Assembly: GCA_030656435.1 (NCBI GenBank)
Contig: JAUSOA010000098.1
Span: forward strand, 1-43,540
Direction: 5' to 3'
From: Acholeplasmataceae bacterium
GTDB lineage: Bacteria > Bacillota_I > Bacilli_A > Acholeplasmatales > Acholeplasmataceae
Length of the DNA stretch: 43,540 bases
The notes beneath the pieces are model-generated. The model ran no database searches, was not told the DNA's origin, and worked only from the letters and a program-made list of their open reading frames with translations. The position numbers and the translations under genes were made by a program. This document shows, piece after piece, positions 16,730 through 24,898 of the stretch. The number at the start of each line of letters is the position of its first letter. The first letter of the stretch is position 1.

Positions 16730-17883
16730 ATGTTTCCCTTGAAGTAATAATTCACTTGACCTAGGATTACATTCTTTTTTGCACCTGTCGCTTGTTTAAG
16801 ATTCGATGGGTTTAAATGAAGTGTTTCATTTCCTAGGATGATGAATGCTAGTGCTTCTTTAGAACTGCTATTCATCCCAAGGTCTTCTAGCTTCTTTATT
16901 TGAATTTGGGGAAGTTCTCTTGAAATGCATTCAAGTAAATAAGTATTATAGGACCCTCCACCACAAAAGATAATTTCATCTAGAACTACTTTAGGTAAAA
17001 TAAAGTTTTTATAGGAGTCTACAATCGATTGGACTGTAAACATTGTAAATGTATGAATGATATCTTCTCTTGAATACTTTTTATACTTTTGAAGTAGCTT
17101 TTCAGTGAATTGATCACCAAATGTTTCTCTTCCTGTTGATTTTGGAGGAAGTAGGGATAAATAGGGATGACTTAAGAGTTCACTCATTAATTCATTAATT
17201 AAGTGGCCACTTCTCGCTTTTTCACCATCTTTATCATATGTCTGATGATAAAGTCTTTTCATTGCGTAATCAATCATCATATTTCCAGGACCTGAATCAA
17301 ATGCAAAAACGTCGTCAGCTTGACAACCCTTTGGCAAAACAGTCATATTTGCAATCCCACCGATATTATGAATCGACCTACTTACCTCTTCACTTTGAAA
17401 CAAAATGAAATCTGCGTAGGGTACCAGTGGTGCACCTTGTCCACCAACTGCAAGATCAGCTGCTCTAAAATTAGAGACGACAGTGGTTTGACATAAACTA
17501 GAGATTACCGCTCCTTCTCCAAGCTGGAGTGAAGATCTCACCAAATCCTTATAGGGAGTCCCTATATGAAAGATAGTTTGACCATGGGAAGCGATAAAGC
17601 TAATATCATCCATTTGAATATTTTCTTCCTCACAAAGACTTTTGGCAGCGCTTGCAAAGACTTCGCCTAATTCAAAGTTCAGACTGCATAACAGCTCTGA
17701 TGAACTTTCATCGATGGAGAATCCCTTCTTGATTTTTTCAAGAAGTAGGGGTTCAAATGGATAGGTTTTGAATGCAATGGGATTAACTTTTGTTTGAGTG
17801 AATGTCCCTTCGATCTCCGCAATTAGGATATCGATGCCATCTAAGGAGGTTCCACTCATCATGCCTATAGCAAGTTTCTTCAT
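16726..17883 (-). CDS. anmK: Anhydro-N-acetylmuramic acid kinase
   Basis: The 385-residue protein matches AnmK in length and motifs: GMMSGTSLDGID (7-18), ASHGQTIFH (about 98-106), IGGIANMTVLP (about 173-183), and FDSGPGNMMIDYAM (about 195-208). AnmK cleaves the 1,6-anhydro ring of anhMurNAc and phosphorylates it to MurNAc-6-phosphate in one step, in the cytoplasm. It is the first gene of a seven-gene operon and has AGGTGA before its ATG. AnmK needs anhMurNAc, made only by lytic transglycosylases; none is encoded here, so the substrate is probably foreign wall material. MurNAc-6-phosphate would need a MurQ etherase from elsewhere in the genome. Confidence 0.95.
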   Translation of the reverse strand: MKKLAIGMMSGTSLDGIDILIAEIEGTFTQTKVNPIAFKTYPFEPLLLEKIKKGFSIDESSSELLCSLNFELGEVFASAAKSLCEEENIQMDDISFIASHGQTIFHIGTPYKDLVRSSLQLGEGAVISSLCQTTVVSNFRAADLAVGGQGAPLVPYADFILFQSEEVSRSIHNIGGIANMTVLPKGCQADDVFAFDSGPGNMMIDYAMKRLYHQTYDKDGEKARSGHLINELMSELLSHPYLSLLPPKSTGRETFGDQFTEKLLQKYKKYSREDIIHTFTMFTVQSIVDSYKNFILPKVVLDEIIFCGGGSYNTYLLECISRELPQIQIKKLEDLGMNSSSKEALAFIILGNETLHLNPSNLKQATGAKKNVILGQVNYYFKGNI

Positions 17884-17904
17884 ATTTCACCTATCAACAC
17901 TCTT

Positions 17905-17934
17905 ATTATAGAGCATATAGTTTTTAAAACTATA
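17905..17934 (-). promoter_or_regulatory. anmK operon promoter region with a perfect 19-base palindrome
   Basis: On the minus strand TATAAT (17910-17905) is a consensus -10. The perfect palindrome tatagtttttaaaactata (17916-17934, 9-base arms, one central base) covers the spacer and the place where -35 should be. No good -35 is seen. This is a likely operator, most simply for the MurR-like protein encoded next door. Confidence 0.6.
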
Positions 17935-17998
17935 GAAAGCTAACCTTTAGGTTGTTTTTTTCAAATTACAAAAAAATAAGGCATTTCTAGAAAAACGA

Positions 17999-18030
17999 GA
18001 AAAAAAGCATATGCAATTTCCATATGCTTT
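17999..18030 (-). terminator. Terminator of the murR-like gene
   Basis: The arms aaagcatatg (18004-18013) and catatgcttt (18021-18030) form a perfect 10-base stem with a 7-base loop. On the minus strand it is followed by a run of T. It separates the regulator transcript from the anmK operon. Confidence 0.85.
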
Positions 18031-18043
18031 CATGGATTCATGA

Positions 18044-18880
18044 TTATCTTTTGAATTTCTTAAATGTTTTATAGGTCATTTCGAGTGTTCTGACCGAACG
18101 ATCGATATCCGTATATGCACAATGTGCAAATAAAGCATCCACCATACAGAACTGTGAAATTCTAGAAGTCATTGCTGCACTTCTAAACTCTCCCTCTAAT
18201 GATGATGTATAAATGACAACATCAGATAGCTCAGCAAGCATCGAAGCACCTAGCTTCGTTATACTAATAATCTTCGCTTTATTTTCCTTAGCAACCAAGG
18301 CTGCACTAATAATTTCCTTTGTTTTTCCTGAATTGGAAATAAAGATAATAACATCCTTTTGATTAATGAAGGATGCATCGACCAATTGCTCATGGCTTTC
18401 GCCCTGTGCAATACAAAACTTATTAATTCTTCTTAGCTTCATCTCTAGATCCTTACAAACCAAATAAGATGAACCCTTACCAAAGATTAAGATCTTTCTT
18501 GCATTCATGATGATTTCAGCAGCCTTCATAACAATTTCTTCATCATAAAGCTTTAAGGTATCCTCTAATACTCTAATGTTATTTTCAACAGCGGATAGCC
18601 CACAATGAGAATCCTTAGCTAAAATAACATCCGCATATTCCCTATTTTCAGGTATTTCTACCTTTGCATTCGCTAAAATAAAATCAATCTTGAAATCCTT
18701 AAATCCTTTATATCCTAACTTCTTACACATTCTAACCACAGATGCTGGAGACGTATATGCAGCCTCAGCTATTTTTTCAACAGAGAAATCCTTAAGAACG
18801 CCCTTGTTTTCGATTAGGTAATCTAAAACAACACGCTCGGCCATGCTTAGGTCTTCTTTGTATTTTAACATATTCAACAT
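18044..18880 (-). CDS. RpiR/MurR-family sugar-phosphate-responsive regulator
   Basis: The protein (278 residues from ATG 18880) has an N-terminal RpiR helix-turn-helix (about 1-75; EKIAEAAYTSPASVVRMCKK) and a C-terminal SIS sugar-isomerase-like domain (about 105-245; ILIFGKGSSYLVCKDLEMKL, ISNSGKTKEII). SIS domains of this family bind sugar phosphates; E. coli MurR responds to MurNAc-6-phosphate, the product of AnmK. It lies 160 bases upstream of anmK on the same strand behind its own terminator, so it probably controls that operon. The start is uncertain: AGAGGTGA is 14 bases before ATG 18880, while GTG 18898 overlaps that ribosome site and would add 6 residues. Confidence 0.88.
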   Translation of the reverse strand: MLNMLKYKEDLSMAERVVLDYLIENKGVLKDFSVEKIAEAAYTSPASVVRMCKKLGYKGFKDFKIDFILANAKVEIPENREYADVILAKDSHCGLSAVENNIRVLEDTLKLYDEEIVMKAAEIIMNARKILIFGKGSSYLVCKDLEMKLRRINKFCIAQGESHEQLVDASFINQKDVIIFISNSGKTKEIISAALVAKENKAKIISITKLGASMLAELSDVVIYTSSLEGEFRSAAMTSRISQFCMVDALFAHCAYTDIDRSVRTLEMTYKTFKKFKR

Positions 18881-18922
18881 GACGCTAATTTCAATCACCT
18901 CTATACGATTCTATTAAAAACT

Positions 18923-18947
18923 TGTAAGTGTTTTCATACACATTATA
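18923..18947 (-). promoter_or_regulatory. Extended -10 promoter of the murR-like gene with a cre-like site
   Basis: On the minus strand TGATATAAT (with TATAAT at 18947-18942) is an extended -10. The plus-strand TGTAAGTGTTTTCA (18923-18936) matches the cre consensus at 13 of 14 positions, the one mismatch being in the central CG. It covers the predicted transcription start. Confidence 0.45.
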
Positions 18948-18992
18948 TCATTAAAAGAACTATTAATGTATACCTTGAACTTTCACATAATC

Positions 18993-19015
18993 AAAAGGGC
19001 TAAGATTAGCCCCTT
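18993..19015 (-). terminator. Likely terminator of the lactate dehydrogenase/Etf operon
   Basis: The stem gggcta (18997-19002) / tagccc (19007-19012) with a 4-base loop lies 35 bases after the last gene. A short T tract follows on the minus strand. The tract is weak, so read-through is possible. Confidence 0.55.
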
Positions 19016-19049
19016 AAAAAATGATGAACAAATTTATTATGTATAAAAA

Positions 19050-20447
19050 CTAAATGACTTTACCTGGATTTAAAATATTTTTAGGGTCAAATGTCTTTTT
19101 GATACCCTTCATAATTTCGATTTGTTTATCTCCCAAAAGCTTAACCATATATTCTCTTTTAGCAAATCCAATGCCGTGTTCTCCTGAAACAAGACCACCA
19201 TAGGTAAATGCTTTCTCATACATTAGATTAAATCCTTTAGAAACCTTTGATTTCCACATCTCATCAGATAGCTCATCCTTACAAAAATAGATATGCAAAT
19301 TACCATCACCAACATGACCAAAATAAGGAATTCTAATCTCTAATGTTTTAGAAAGTTCTCTTACATATTCCAAAAATGCTCCAATACTTGAGCGAGGTAG
19401 AACCACGTCACATTCATCAATTGCAGAAGTCGATGCCTTAATGGCTTCTAGGAATCCGCCTCTTACATTCCAAACAGCACTTCTACGTTCTTCTGTATCG
19501 ACTAAGAATACATCGATTGCGTTATATGAGTTGATGCATAAAGAAGATGCAATTTCAATATCCTCTTGAATTGCGATTTCATTATTTCCATCATAGCTAA
19601 TCAGTAAATAAGCTTCAAAATTATTATGGGGTATTTTCTTTCCCAAAAACTCTTCACTATACTGAAGGGATTGTTTTTCTAAAAATTCTACAGCAGTAGG
19701 AATCACATGATCCATAATGAGTCTTGGTGCTGCTGAGATTGCATCTTCTCTATTCTTAAATGGAACCAGTAAACTAATTGTTTTCTTAGGCTTTGGTATT
19801 AATTTTAAGGTCGCCTCTACAATGATACCAAGCGTTCCTTCACTGCCGATAATTAGGTCCTTTAAGCCATATCCAGTGGAATTTTTAACAACCTTTCCAC
19901 CAAGCTTGATCAGTTCACCATCTGGAGTAATGACTTCAAGTCCACGTACCCAGTCTCTAGTCACACCATATTTTACTGCACGCATTCCACCAGCATTCGT
20001 GGAAATATTTCCACCTATGGTCGCGGTCTTTTCACCTGGGTCTGGTGCATAAAATAGACCTTCTTTTTCTACACATTCATAAATATCTAGAAGTAATACT
20101 CCTGGTTCAACACGAAGCGTTAAATTGGTTTTATCGAGTTCAATAATTTTATTCATCTTGGATGTATCCAATAAGATTCCTCCAAATAAGGGAACACATG
20201 CACCAACTAAGCCGGTACCACTTCCTCTTACCGTGACAGGAATATTATATTCAAAGGCATATTTCATAATCATTTGGATTTGATCTTTATTTGCTACAAC
20301 AACATGTGCCTCAGGAAATGCGAAAATTGTATTAAGCTCATCATGTGAGAAATCGTGTTCGATTTCATTTAATACTGTAACATGTTCTTTTCCTACTAAA
20401 GCCTTAAGAAAGCTAAAATCTTCTTCACTCATTTTTTTATAGTTCAT
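19050..20447 (-). CDS. FAD-linked (D-)lactate dehydrogenase/GlcD-family subunit, LctD-like
   Basis: The 465-residue protein has an FAD_binding_4 domain (about 35-210; VTVRGSGTGLVGACVP, GGNISTNAGGMRAVKYG, GSEGTLGII). A C-terminal FAD-oxidase domain follows, with FGHVGDGNLHIYF (about 378-390) and GEHGIGFAKR (about 418-427), the metal and substrate ligands of 2-hydroxyacid dehydrogenases. The family includes GlcD, D-lactate dehydrogenases and LctD of Acetobacterium woodii. It overlaps the EtfA gene by ATGA, and the B-C-D order equals lctBCD. It would pass lactate electrons to the Etf pair. D-lactate is the natural product of MurNAc-6-phosphate etherase, which fits the neighbouring operon. Glycolate or 2-hydroxyglutarate are alternatives. 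Confidence 0.88.
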   Translation of the reverse strand: MNYKKMSEEDFSFLKALVGKEHVTVLNEIEHDFSHDELNTIFAFPEAHVVVANKDQIQMIMKYAFEYNIPVTVRGSGTGLVGACVPLFGGILLDTSKMNKIIELDKTNLTLRVEPGVLLLDIYECVEKEGLFYAPDPGEKTATIGGNISTNAGGMRAVKYGVTRDWVRGLEVITPDGELIKLGGKVVKNSTGYGLKDLIIGSEGTLGIIVEATLKLIPKPKKTISLLVPFKNREDAISAAPRLIMDHVIPTAVEFLEKQSLQYSEEFLGKKIPHNNFEAYLLISYDGNNEIAIQEDIEIASSLCINSYNAIDVFLVDTEERRSAVWNVRGGFLEAIKASTSAIDECDVVLPRSSIGAFLEYVRELSKTLEIRIPYFGHVGDGNLHIYFCKDELSDEMWKSKVSKGFNLMYEKAFTYGGLVSGEHGIGFAKREYMVKLLGDKQIEIMKGIKKTFDPKNILNPGKVI

Positions 20448-21643
20448 GATTTTTCCTCCATGATTGAATCGATTAAGAGATTTAATTCAGGTAACACCTG
20501 ATAAATATCTCCAACAATCGAGTAATGACTAATATCAAATAGTTTATTGTTGATATCGCTATTGACTGTAATGATTAACTCCGCTTCTTTCATGCCTTCA
20601 ATATATTGAACTGCACCACTAATTCCTAAATTGATAATCAACTTTGGTTTAACGGTTCTTCCGCTCAGTCCGATTTGTTTTCTTGCATCAAACCAACCAT
20701 TTTCAATTAATGGTCTTGTGCATCCAATTTCTGCATTCAATCTCTTTCTTAAAGGCTCAATTAATTCTAAATCCTTTTGTTTCTTAAATGCTCTACCAAC
20801 TGCGATAATGACCTCTGCATCACTTAAGTCAGAGACCTTAGGCTTATGCATGATTTCAAGTAAATGGATTGTGGTATCCTTGACGATGGCGTCTGTCTTC
20901 TCATGGTGAATGACTCCATAGGGGGTAACCTTTTTAGGAGCATTAAACATTTTATAGCGAATCGTTGCCATTTGTGGACGGTGATTCGGTGTATTGATCT
21001 TCGCCATGATGTTACCACCAAAGGCAGGTCTAATTTGAAGGAGCTCACCCTCACTAGTAATATCTAGCATCGTGCAGTCTGCAGTAAGTCCTGTTTTTAG
21101 TCTTGCAGCAACTCGAGGTGCGAAGCTTCTACCACGTGGTGTAGAACCATATAAAATGACATTATTTTGATATTTTTTGTAGAATTCTTCAAAGATATTG
21201 GTATATATTTCTACATTGAATTCCTTAAATCTAGGGTGATCATATAAATAAACTTCATCGACACCATAGGTTAAGGCTTCTTCTGCAATATGGGAAACCT
21301 GATCCCCAATCACTAAAGCAATTACTTTTTCGTTTGTTTTTTCTTTAAGTTCCTTTGCTTTACCGATCAATTCCCAGGAAACATGATGGGCTTCTTGATT
21401 ATGTATTTCTACATATACTGCAATTCCCTTATATTTAGATTTATCGATTTGAACCTTTTGAGATTCAATAAACTCACAAGCACCCTCTGGTCCTTTTTTT
21501 ACACAGATTTTGCAGATTTTGCAGGACGCGTTAATGGAAAGATACGCATCCGTATACTCAAATGCGTTGAATGGACAAATATCGATTAACTTTTTGGCGA
21601 TTTCATCATTGATTTTATCTTGATTGACTTTAATATATGACAT
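20444..21643 (-). CDS. Electron transfer flavoprotein alpha subunit with N-terminal ferredoxin domain, LctC-like
   Basis: The 399-residue protein is longer than ordinary EtfA (about 320) because of an N-terminal cluster region: CPFNAF (Cys about 24) and CKICKICVKKGPEGAC (about 41-56), enough for one [4Fe-4S] centre. EtfA follows: GIAVYVEIHN, ILYGSTPRGRSFAPRVAARL, and the FAD-binding IENGWFDARKQIGLSGRTVKP with LGISGAVQYIEGM. Ferredoxin-fused EtfA is the form found in LctC of A. woodii, where lactate oxidation by NAD is driven by reduced ferredoxin. It lies 10 bases after etfB and overlaps the dehydrogenase gene. AGGTGA precedes the ATG. Confidence 0.93.
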   Translation of the reverse strand: MSYIKVNQDKINDEIAKKLIDICPFNAFEYTDAYLSINASCKICKICVKKGPEGACEFIESQKVQIDKSKYKGIAVYVEIHNQEAHHVSWELIGKAKELKEKTNEKVIALVIGDQVSHIAEEALTYGVDEVYLYDHPRFKEFNVEIYTNIFEEFYKKYQNNVILYGSTPRGRSFAPRVAARLKTGLTADCTMLDITSEGELLQIRPAFGGNIMAKINTPNHRPQMATIRYKMFNAPKKVTPYGVIHHEKTDAIVKDTTIHLLEIMHKPKVSDLSDAEVIIAVGRAFKKQKDLELIEPLRKRLNAEIGCTRPLIENGWFDARKQIGLSGRTVKPKLIINLGISGAVQYIEGMKEAELIITVNSDINNKLFDISHYSIVGDIYQVLPELNLLIDSIMEEKS

Positions 21644-21653
21644 GATTTTTCAC

Positions 21654-22445
21654 CTATAAAAATCGACTTTCTTTTAGAATATCAAACATGTCTTTAGCAA
21701 GCTTTTCCTTCTTGCCTTCAACCATAATTGCTTCTGTTCTTTTAAGAGGTGGAAATATTTCATCCACTTGAGTTGGTGAACCACTGAGCCCGTAATTATC
21801 TGGGTTTTGATCCTTTAAATCCTTTAGGGTTACCATCTTGATTTTGTAGTCCTTAAATAAGACCTTTCTTCTGTAAGATGGTAATCTAGGAACATTTGCT
21901 CCCTTATCAATTGTTATTAAGCATGGATAAAAGACTTCAACCAATTCATCATAGGTATCGTATGCACTACGTAAGATAATAGATTTTTCCTTAACTTCAA
22001 CGATTTCTTTGACATAGGGAACATGAGGTATCGATAAAAACTCAGCCATTTCAGGACCGACTTGTGCAGTATCTCCATCTGTAGTTTGTTTGCCGCAAAT
22101 AATTAAGTCGTAGCCTCCGATATGAGTCACGAGCTGAGATAGTGTATAGGAGGTCGCAAGTACATCCGCACCTGCAAATCTTCTATCACTAATTAGAGTT
22201 GCTTCATCAGCACCCATATGAAGAGCTTCACTTAAAGCACTATTTGCTGAAGGTGGTCCCATCGTGATGGAATAGACCACTGAATCTTTTCTCATGGCTT
22301 TGATTTGAAACGCAGCTTCTAGAGCATAAAGATCATAGGGATTCATTTTGACATTATTTCCATCTCGAATCAAAACGCCTGTCTTTGGATCGACTTGAAC
22401 GTTTGATGATGCTGGTACTTGCTTGATACATGTGATAATCTTCAT
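21654..22445 (-). CDS. Electron transfer flavoprotein beta subunit, LctB-like
   Basis: The start is ATG 22445, preceded by GAGG at 8 bases; an upstream reading to 22481 lacks a ribosome site. The 263-residue product starts with KIITCIKQVPASSNVQVDP, the EtfB signature. It contains NPYDLYALEAAFQIK, the nucleotide loop GADEATLISDRRFAGADVLATS, and the flavoprotein motif ICGKQTTDGDTAQVGPEMAE. EtfB binds the bifurcating or AMP-replacing flavin at the interface with EtfA. It is the first gene of the lctBCD-like operon and follows the terminator of the upstream transcript by about 50 bases, so it must have its own promoter, which I could not assign with confidence. Confidence 0.93.
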   Translation of the reverse strand: MKIITCIKQVPASSNVQVDPKTGVLIRDGNNVKMNPYDLYALEAAFQIKAMRKDSVVYSITMGPPSANSALSEALHMGADEATLISDRRFAGADVLATSYTLSQLVTHIGGYDLIICGKQTTDGDTAQVGPEMAEFLSIPHVPYVKEIVEVKEKSIILRSAYDTYDELVEVFYPCLITIDKGANVPRLPSYRRKVLFKDYKIKMVTLKDLKDQNPDNYGLSGSPTQVDEIFPPLKRTEAIMVEGKKEKLAKDMFDILKESRFL

Positions 22446-22498
22446 TTTCTCTACCTCAACAATAATATACGATTCTAACATATCATAGATATTAGATT

Positions 22499-22530
22499 AA
22501 AAAAAGAACATGCGCCAAAAGACGCATGTT
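22499..22530 (-). terminator. Terminator of the lipoprotein/phosphodiester glycosidase operon
   Basis: Perfect 8-base arms aacatgcg (22507-22514) and cgcatgtt (22523-22530) with an 8-base loop are followed on the minus strand by C and seven T. It lies 38 bases after the glycosidase gene and insulates the etf operon. Confidence 0.9.
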
Positions 22531-22567
22531 TTGTCATCATTAGATAATTTTTTTCAGTAATTGACCC

Positions 22568-24130
22568 TTATGGAGTCACATTTTGACTCGCAAAGCTTCT
22601 TAAGAGTTCAAGGAACTTATTGATATCTTGAGGGTATACATTATAAATAATGTTTGCAGTATAATCAGAGGATTTATAGAGTGCGCCACCCTTTGCACGA
22701 ATAGATATTTCATGTGAACCAATAGGGAGTGCTAAGGATAACTGATTATCATTAACAATCGTTTCTTTTCCATCCACTAAAACACTGTAAGATATAGCAC
22801 CTTCAATACCATTAAAATGTAGGATACCACTACCATCAACAAATACATTACCTGGCATTGATAACTGACTTCTTGTATCTGGCCAAGCAGGGATTGGAGC
22901 AGGAGTTTCTTTATGTTCACCCTTGACGAAGAATACTCCGTTTGCTACACTTCGAATACGTAAATCAGAGGGCGTATTTAAGATGACATATTGTTCTGTA
23001 TCTAAATCCTTTAGGGCCATTGTAGAGGATCCGCCACCATCTAGGTTATACGCTCTATCCGCACCAAAGTGAGCCATAATTTCACCAAGTTCTCTAAGCT
23101 TGACACCATCCATGCCTTCAGGCTTATTTCTACCATCCACAACTACAAAGAATACTGTACCATCGGTTTTAATACCAATCGCAGTTCTTGGAGCTGGAAA
23201 ATCCCAGCTTGCTCCTGCATTTAAGGAAAGGTTTGCTTGTCCGTTGATGACTAATGCTTGCGCATCAGAACCAATCGCAAATCTTACATCATCCCAAATG
23301 CCGCCTAAACCTAATTGAACTACAGCATAATCATTTCCTGAAATCAATTGATCGTTATTGAATTCATGACCAACAATAATGAAATGATTGTTTTGAATGG
23401 TCACTGCATTCGAGGTTGTTTCAACTAAAGATCCCTTACCGAAATAACCTGATTTATTTTTGTTAATTTTGGTTTCAATGCCACTCATAATAACCTTATT
23501 GAATGATTCAGGAATAGCAACTAAGGAATCATCAAAGAATACTGAAACTTCGCTATTACTTTGAGGTACTTGATTGATTCTATTGATAGGAACTCTTTTT
23601 TTAAGCTGTCCTTCATCATTATAGACAAGTAACTCGTATCCATCAAACGTAGGAATACCATGAACTACATCACCGTTATCCTTAAAGCCTACAGCATTTC
23701 TATTTCCACCATAGCCTCTTTGAATGACTTCAAAGTCTCTAACATGTAGTGATAATGGTTGACCAGTGTCGTTAATGTCATAAAAGTCGCCATTCACACC
23801 TGCGATGACTCTAAAGTTTTCATATCTTTGGTGAACCTTATCGATAATAATTGGTAATCCTGACATTCCCCAGCCATGCGCTTGGAAATTATCAGCTACT
23901 ACTAGATTGATATCACTATAAAGCTTGGGGTTCGCACCTATATAATTAATAACTTGATTGGTTACAAGTCCGTCCATATCAATTGAACCAACAATCTTTG
24001 TATGTCTAACACCTTCGACAAAGACAGTTTGTTTTGTAGTTTCATAAAGTCTAAATGCTGCACTGACTTCTTGAAACTGTACAAATGATAGTGTAAATAA
24101 TAATAAGAGTAAAGCAATTATTTTTTTCAT
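22568..24130 (-). CDS. Secreted phosphodiester glycosidase (NAGPA-like, PF09992)
   Basis: The 520-residue protein has a signal peptide (KKIIALLLLLFTLSFV..VSAAF). A phosphodiester glycosidase domain of the NAGPA/DUF2233 type spans about 80-385: GVNGDFYDIND (about 112-122), PRTAIGIKTDGTVFFVVVDG (about 288-307), and YNLDGGGSSTMAL (about 338-350). A beta-rich Ig-like C-terminus follows. The mammalian enzyme removes GlcNAc from GlcNAc-1-phospho-mannose. Bacterial members are poorly understood and could act on phosphodiester-linked sugars of wall teichoic acid or capsule. It is 12 bases after a lipoprotein gene and is followed by a strong terminator, so these two form their own operon. No C-terminal anchor is seen. 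Confidence 0.88.
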   Translation of the reverse strand: MKKIIALLLLLFTLSFVQFQEVSAAFRLYETTKQTVFVEGVRHTKIVGSIDMDGLVTNQVINYIGANPKLYSDINLVVADNFQAHGWGMSGLPIIIDKVHQRYENFRVIAGVNGDFYDINDTGQPLSLHVRDFEVIQRGYGGNRNAVGFKDNGDVVHGIPTFDGYELLVYNDEGQLKKRVPINRINQVPQSNSEVSVFFDDSLVAIPESFNKVIMSGIETKINKNKSGYFGKGSLVETTSNAVTIQNNHFIIVGHEFNNDQLISGNDYAVVQLGLGGIWDDVRFAIGSDAQALVINGQANLSLNAGASWDFPAPRTAIGIKTDGTVFFVVVDGRNKPEGMDGVKLRELGEIMAHFGADRAYNLDGGGSSTMALKDLDTEQYVILNTPSDLRIRSVANGVFFVKGEHKETPAPIPAWPDTRSQLSMPGNVFVDGSGILHFNGIEGAISYSVLVDGKETIVNDNQLSLALPIGSHEISIRAKGGALYKSSDYTANIIYNVYPQDINKFLELLRSFASQNVTP

Positions 24131-24142
24131 TGTTTTTTCTCC

Positions 24143-24796
24143 CTACACGGTTGGTAAAACAATATTTGTTGTTCCAATATTGTTAAACTCAATAATGAAT
24201 CGATAGTTAATTTCTCCAGCCAGTAAAAAGAAAATCATTTCAGAAATATGATTATCGACAATCGTCATTTCAAAGCCTGATAGTTCACTATCTGGAAATG
24301 AACTCTCAAAGAAGATTTGAGCATCACCTTGATTTTGTAGATTCATTAGGTATTTTCCGTTATTATAAGTAAACCATTCGATTTCAAATGCTTTAAAGAA
24401 ATCATATTCACTATTTTGGGATTGAGTGAGTGTTTGCTTCGCATAAATACTTCCCTGTGGTACGTAGTGATATAGTGTTCCACTTGAAAGCTCATAATAA
24501 TCCTTTTGTCCATCAAACTCAAATGAAGACTTTTCATCATCAAACTGAATCACGACATCATAGAGCTCAAATCCATTTTGAATGGTGATGTCTAATTGAT
24601 AATTTTTCATCGTTTCGATGTTTTTGATTGCATTCATTAAAGCAAGTTCTTCAGGTAGGTAAATAATCTGACAAACTCCATCGACATTCTCTTCATTGGT
24701 TCCACAAACAATTTCTATAGGAACTGTTTCTTCACCCTTACATGCCTGTATGAAAAATAAGCCAAAAAGCATGATTACATAAAATATTTTTCTCAT
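24143..24796 (-). CDS. Small lipoprotein of unknown function
   Basis: The 217-residue protein has a signal peptide ending in a lipobox (FIQAC, Cys about 19). Next is a two-cysteine loop (CGTNEENVDGVC, codons 24671-24706) and a mostly beta domain with alternating hydrophobic residues (YQLDITIQNGFELYDVVIQF, and SGFEMTIVDNHISEMIFFL). This resembles the general shape of lipid- or polymer-binding lipoproteins, but I do not recognise a family. It is the first gene of a two-gene operon with the phosphodiester glycosidase, suggesting a shared extracellular substrate. AAAGGA lies 8 bases before ATG. Confidence 0.75.
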   Translation of the reverse strand: MRKIFYVIMLFGLFFIQACKGEETVPIEIVCGTNEENVDGVCQIIYLPEELALMNAIKNIETMKNYQLDITIQNGFELYDVVIQFDDEKSSFEFDGQKDYYELSSGTLYHYVPQGSIYAKQTLTQSQNSEYDFFKAFEIEWFTYNNGKYLMNLQNQGDAQIFFESSFPDSELSGFEMTIVDNHISEMIFFLLAGEINYRFIIEFNNIGTTNIVLPTV

Positions 24797-24898
24797 GATT
24801 ATAGTCCTTTCTTAGATAAACTTTTTGCTGCCATCCTATAAAATACTTCTTTACATACTCATTCTATACTTTAAAACATGAAAAAAAATGCCGAATAG

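Noticed and set aside
15749..20447. Mycoplasma genetic code (TGA as Trp)
   Set aside because: ATGA overlaps at 15749-15752, 16726-16729 and 20444-20447 use TGA as the stop exactly where family lengths end.
19050..22445. FixABCX or butyryl-CoA dehydrogenase/Etf complex
   Set aside because: The third gene is a GlcD-type FAD dehydrogenase; no FixC, FixX or acyl-CoA dehydrogenase is present.
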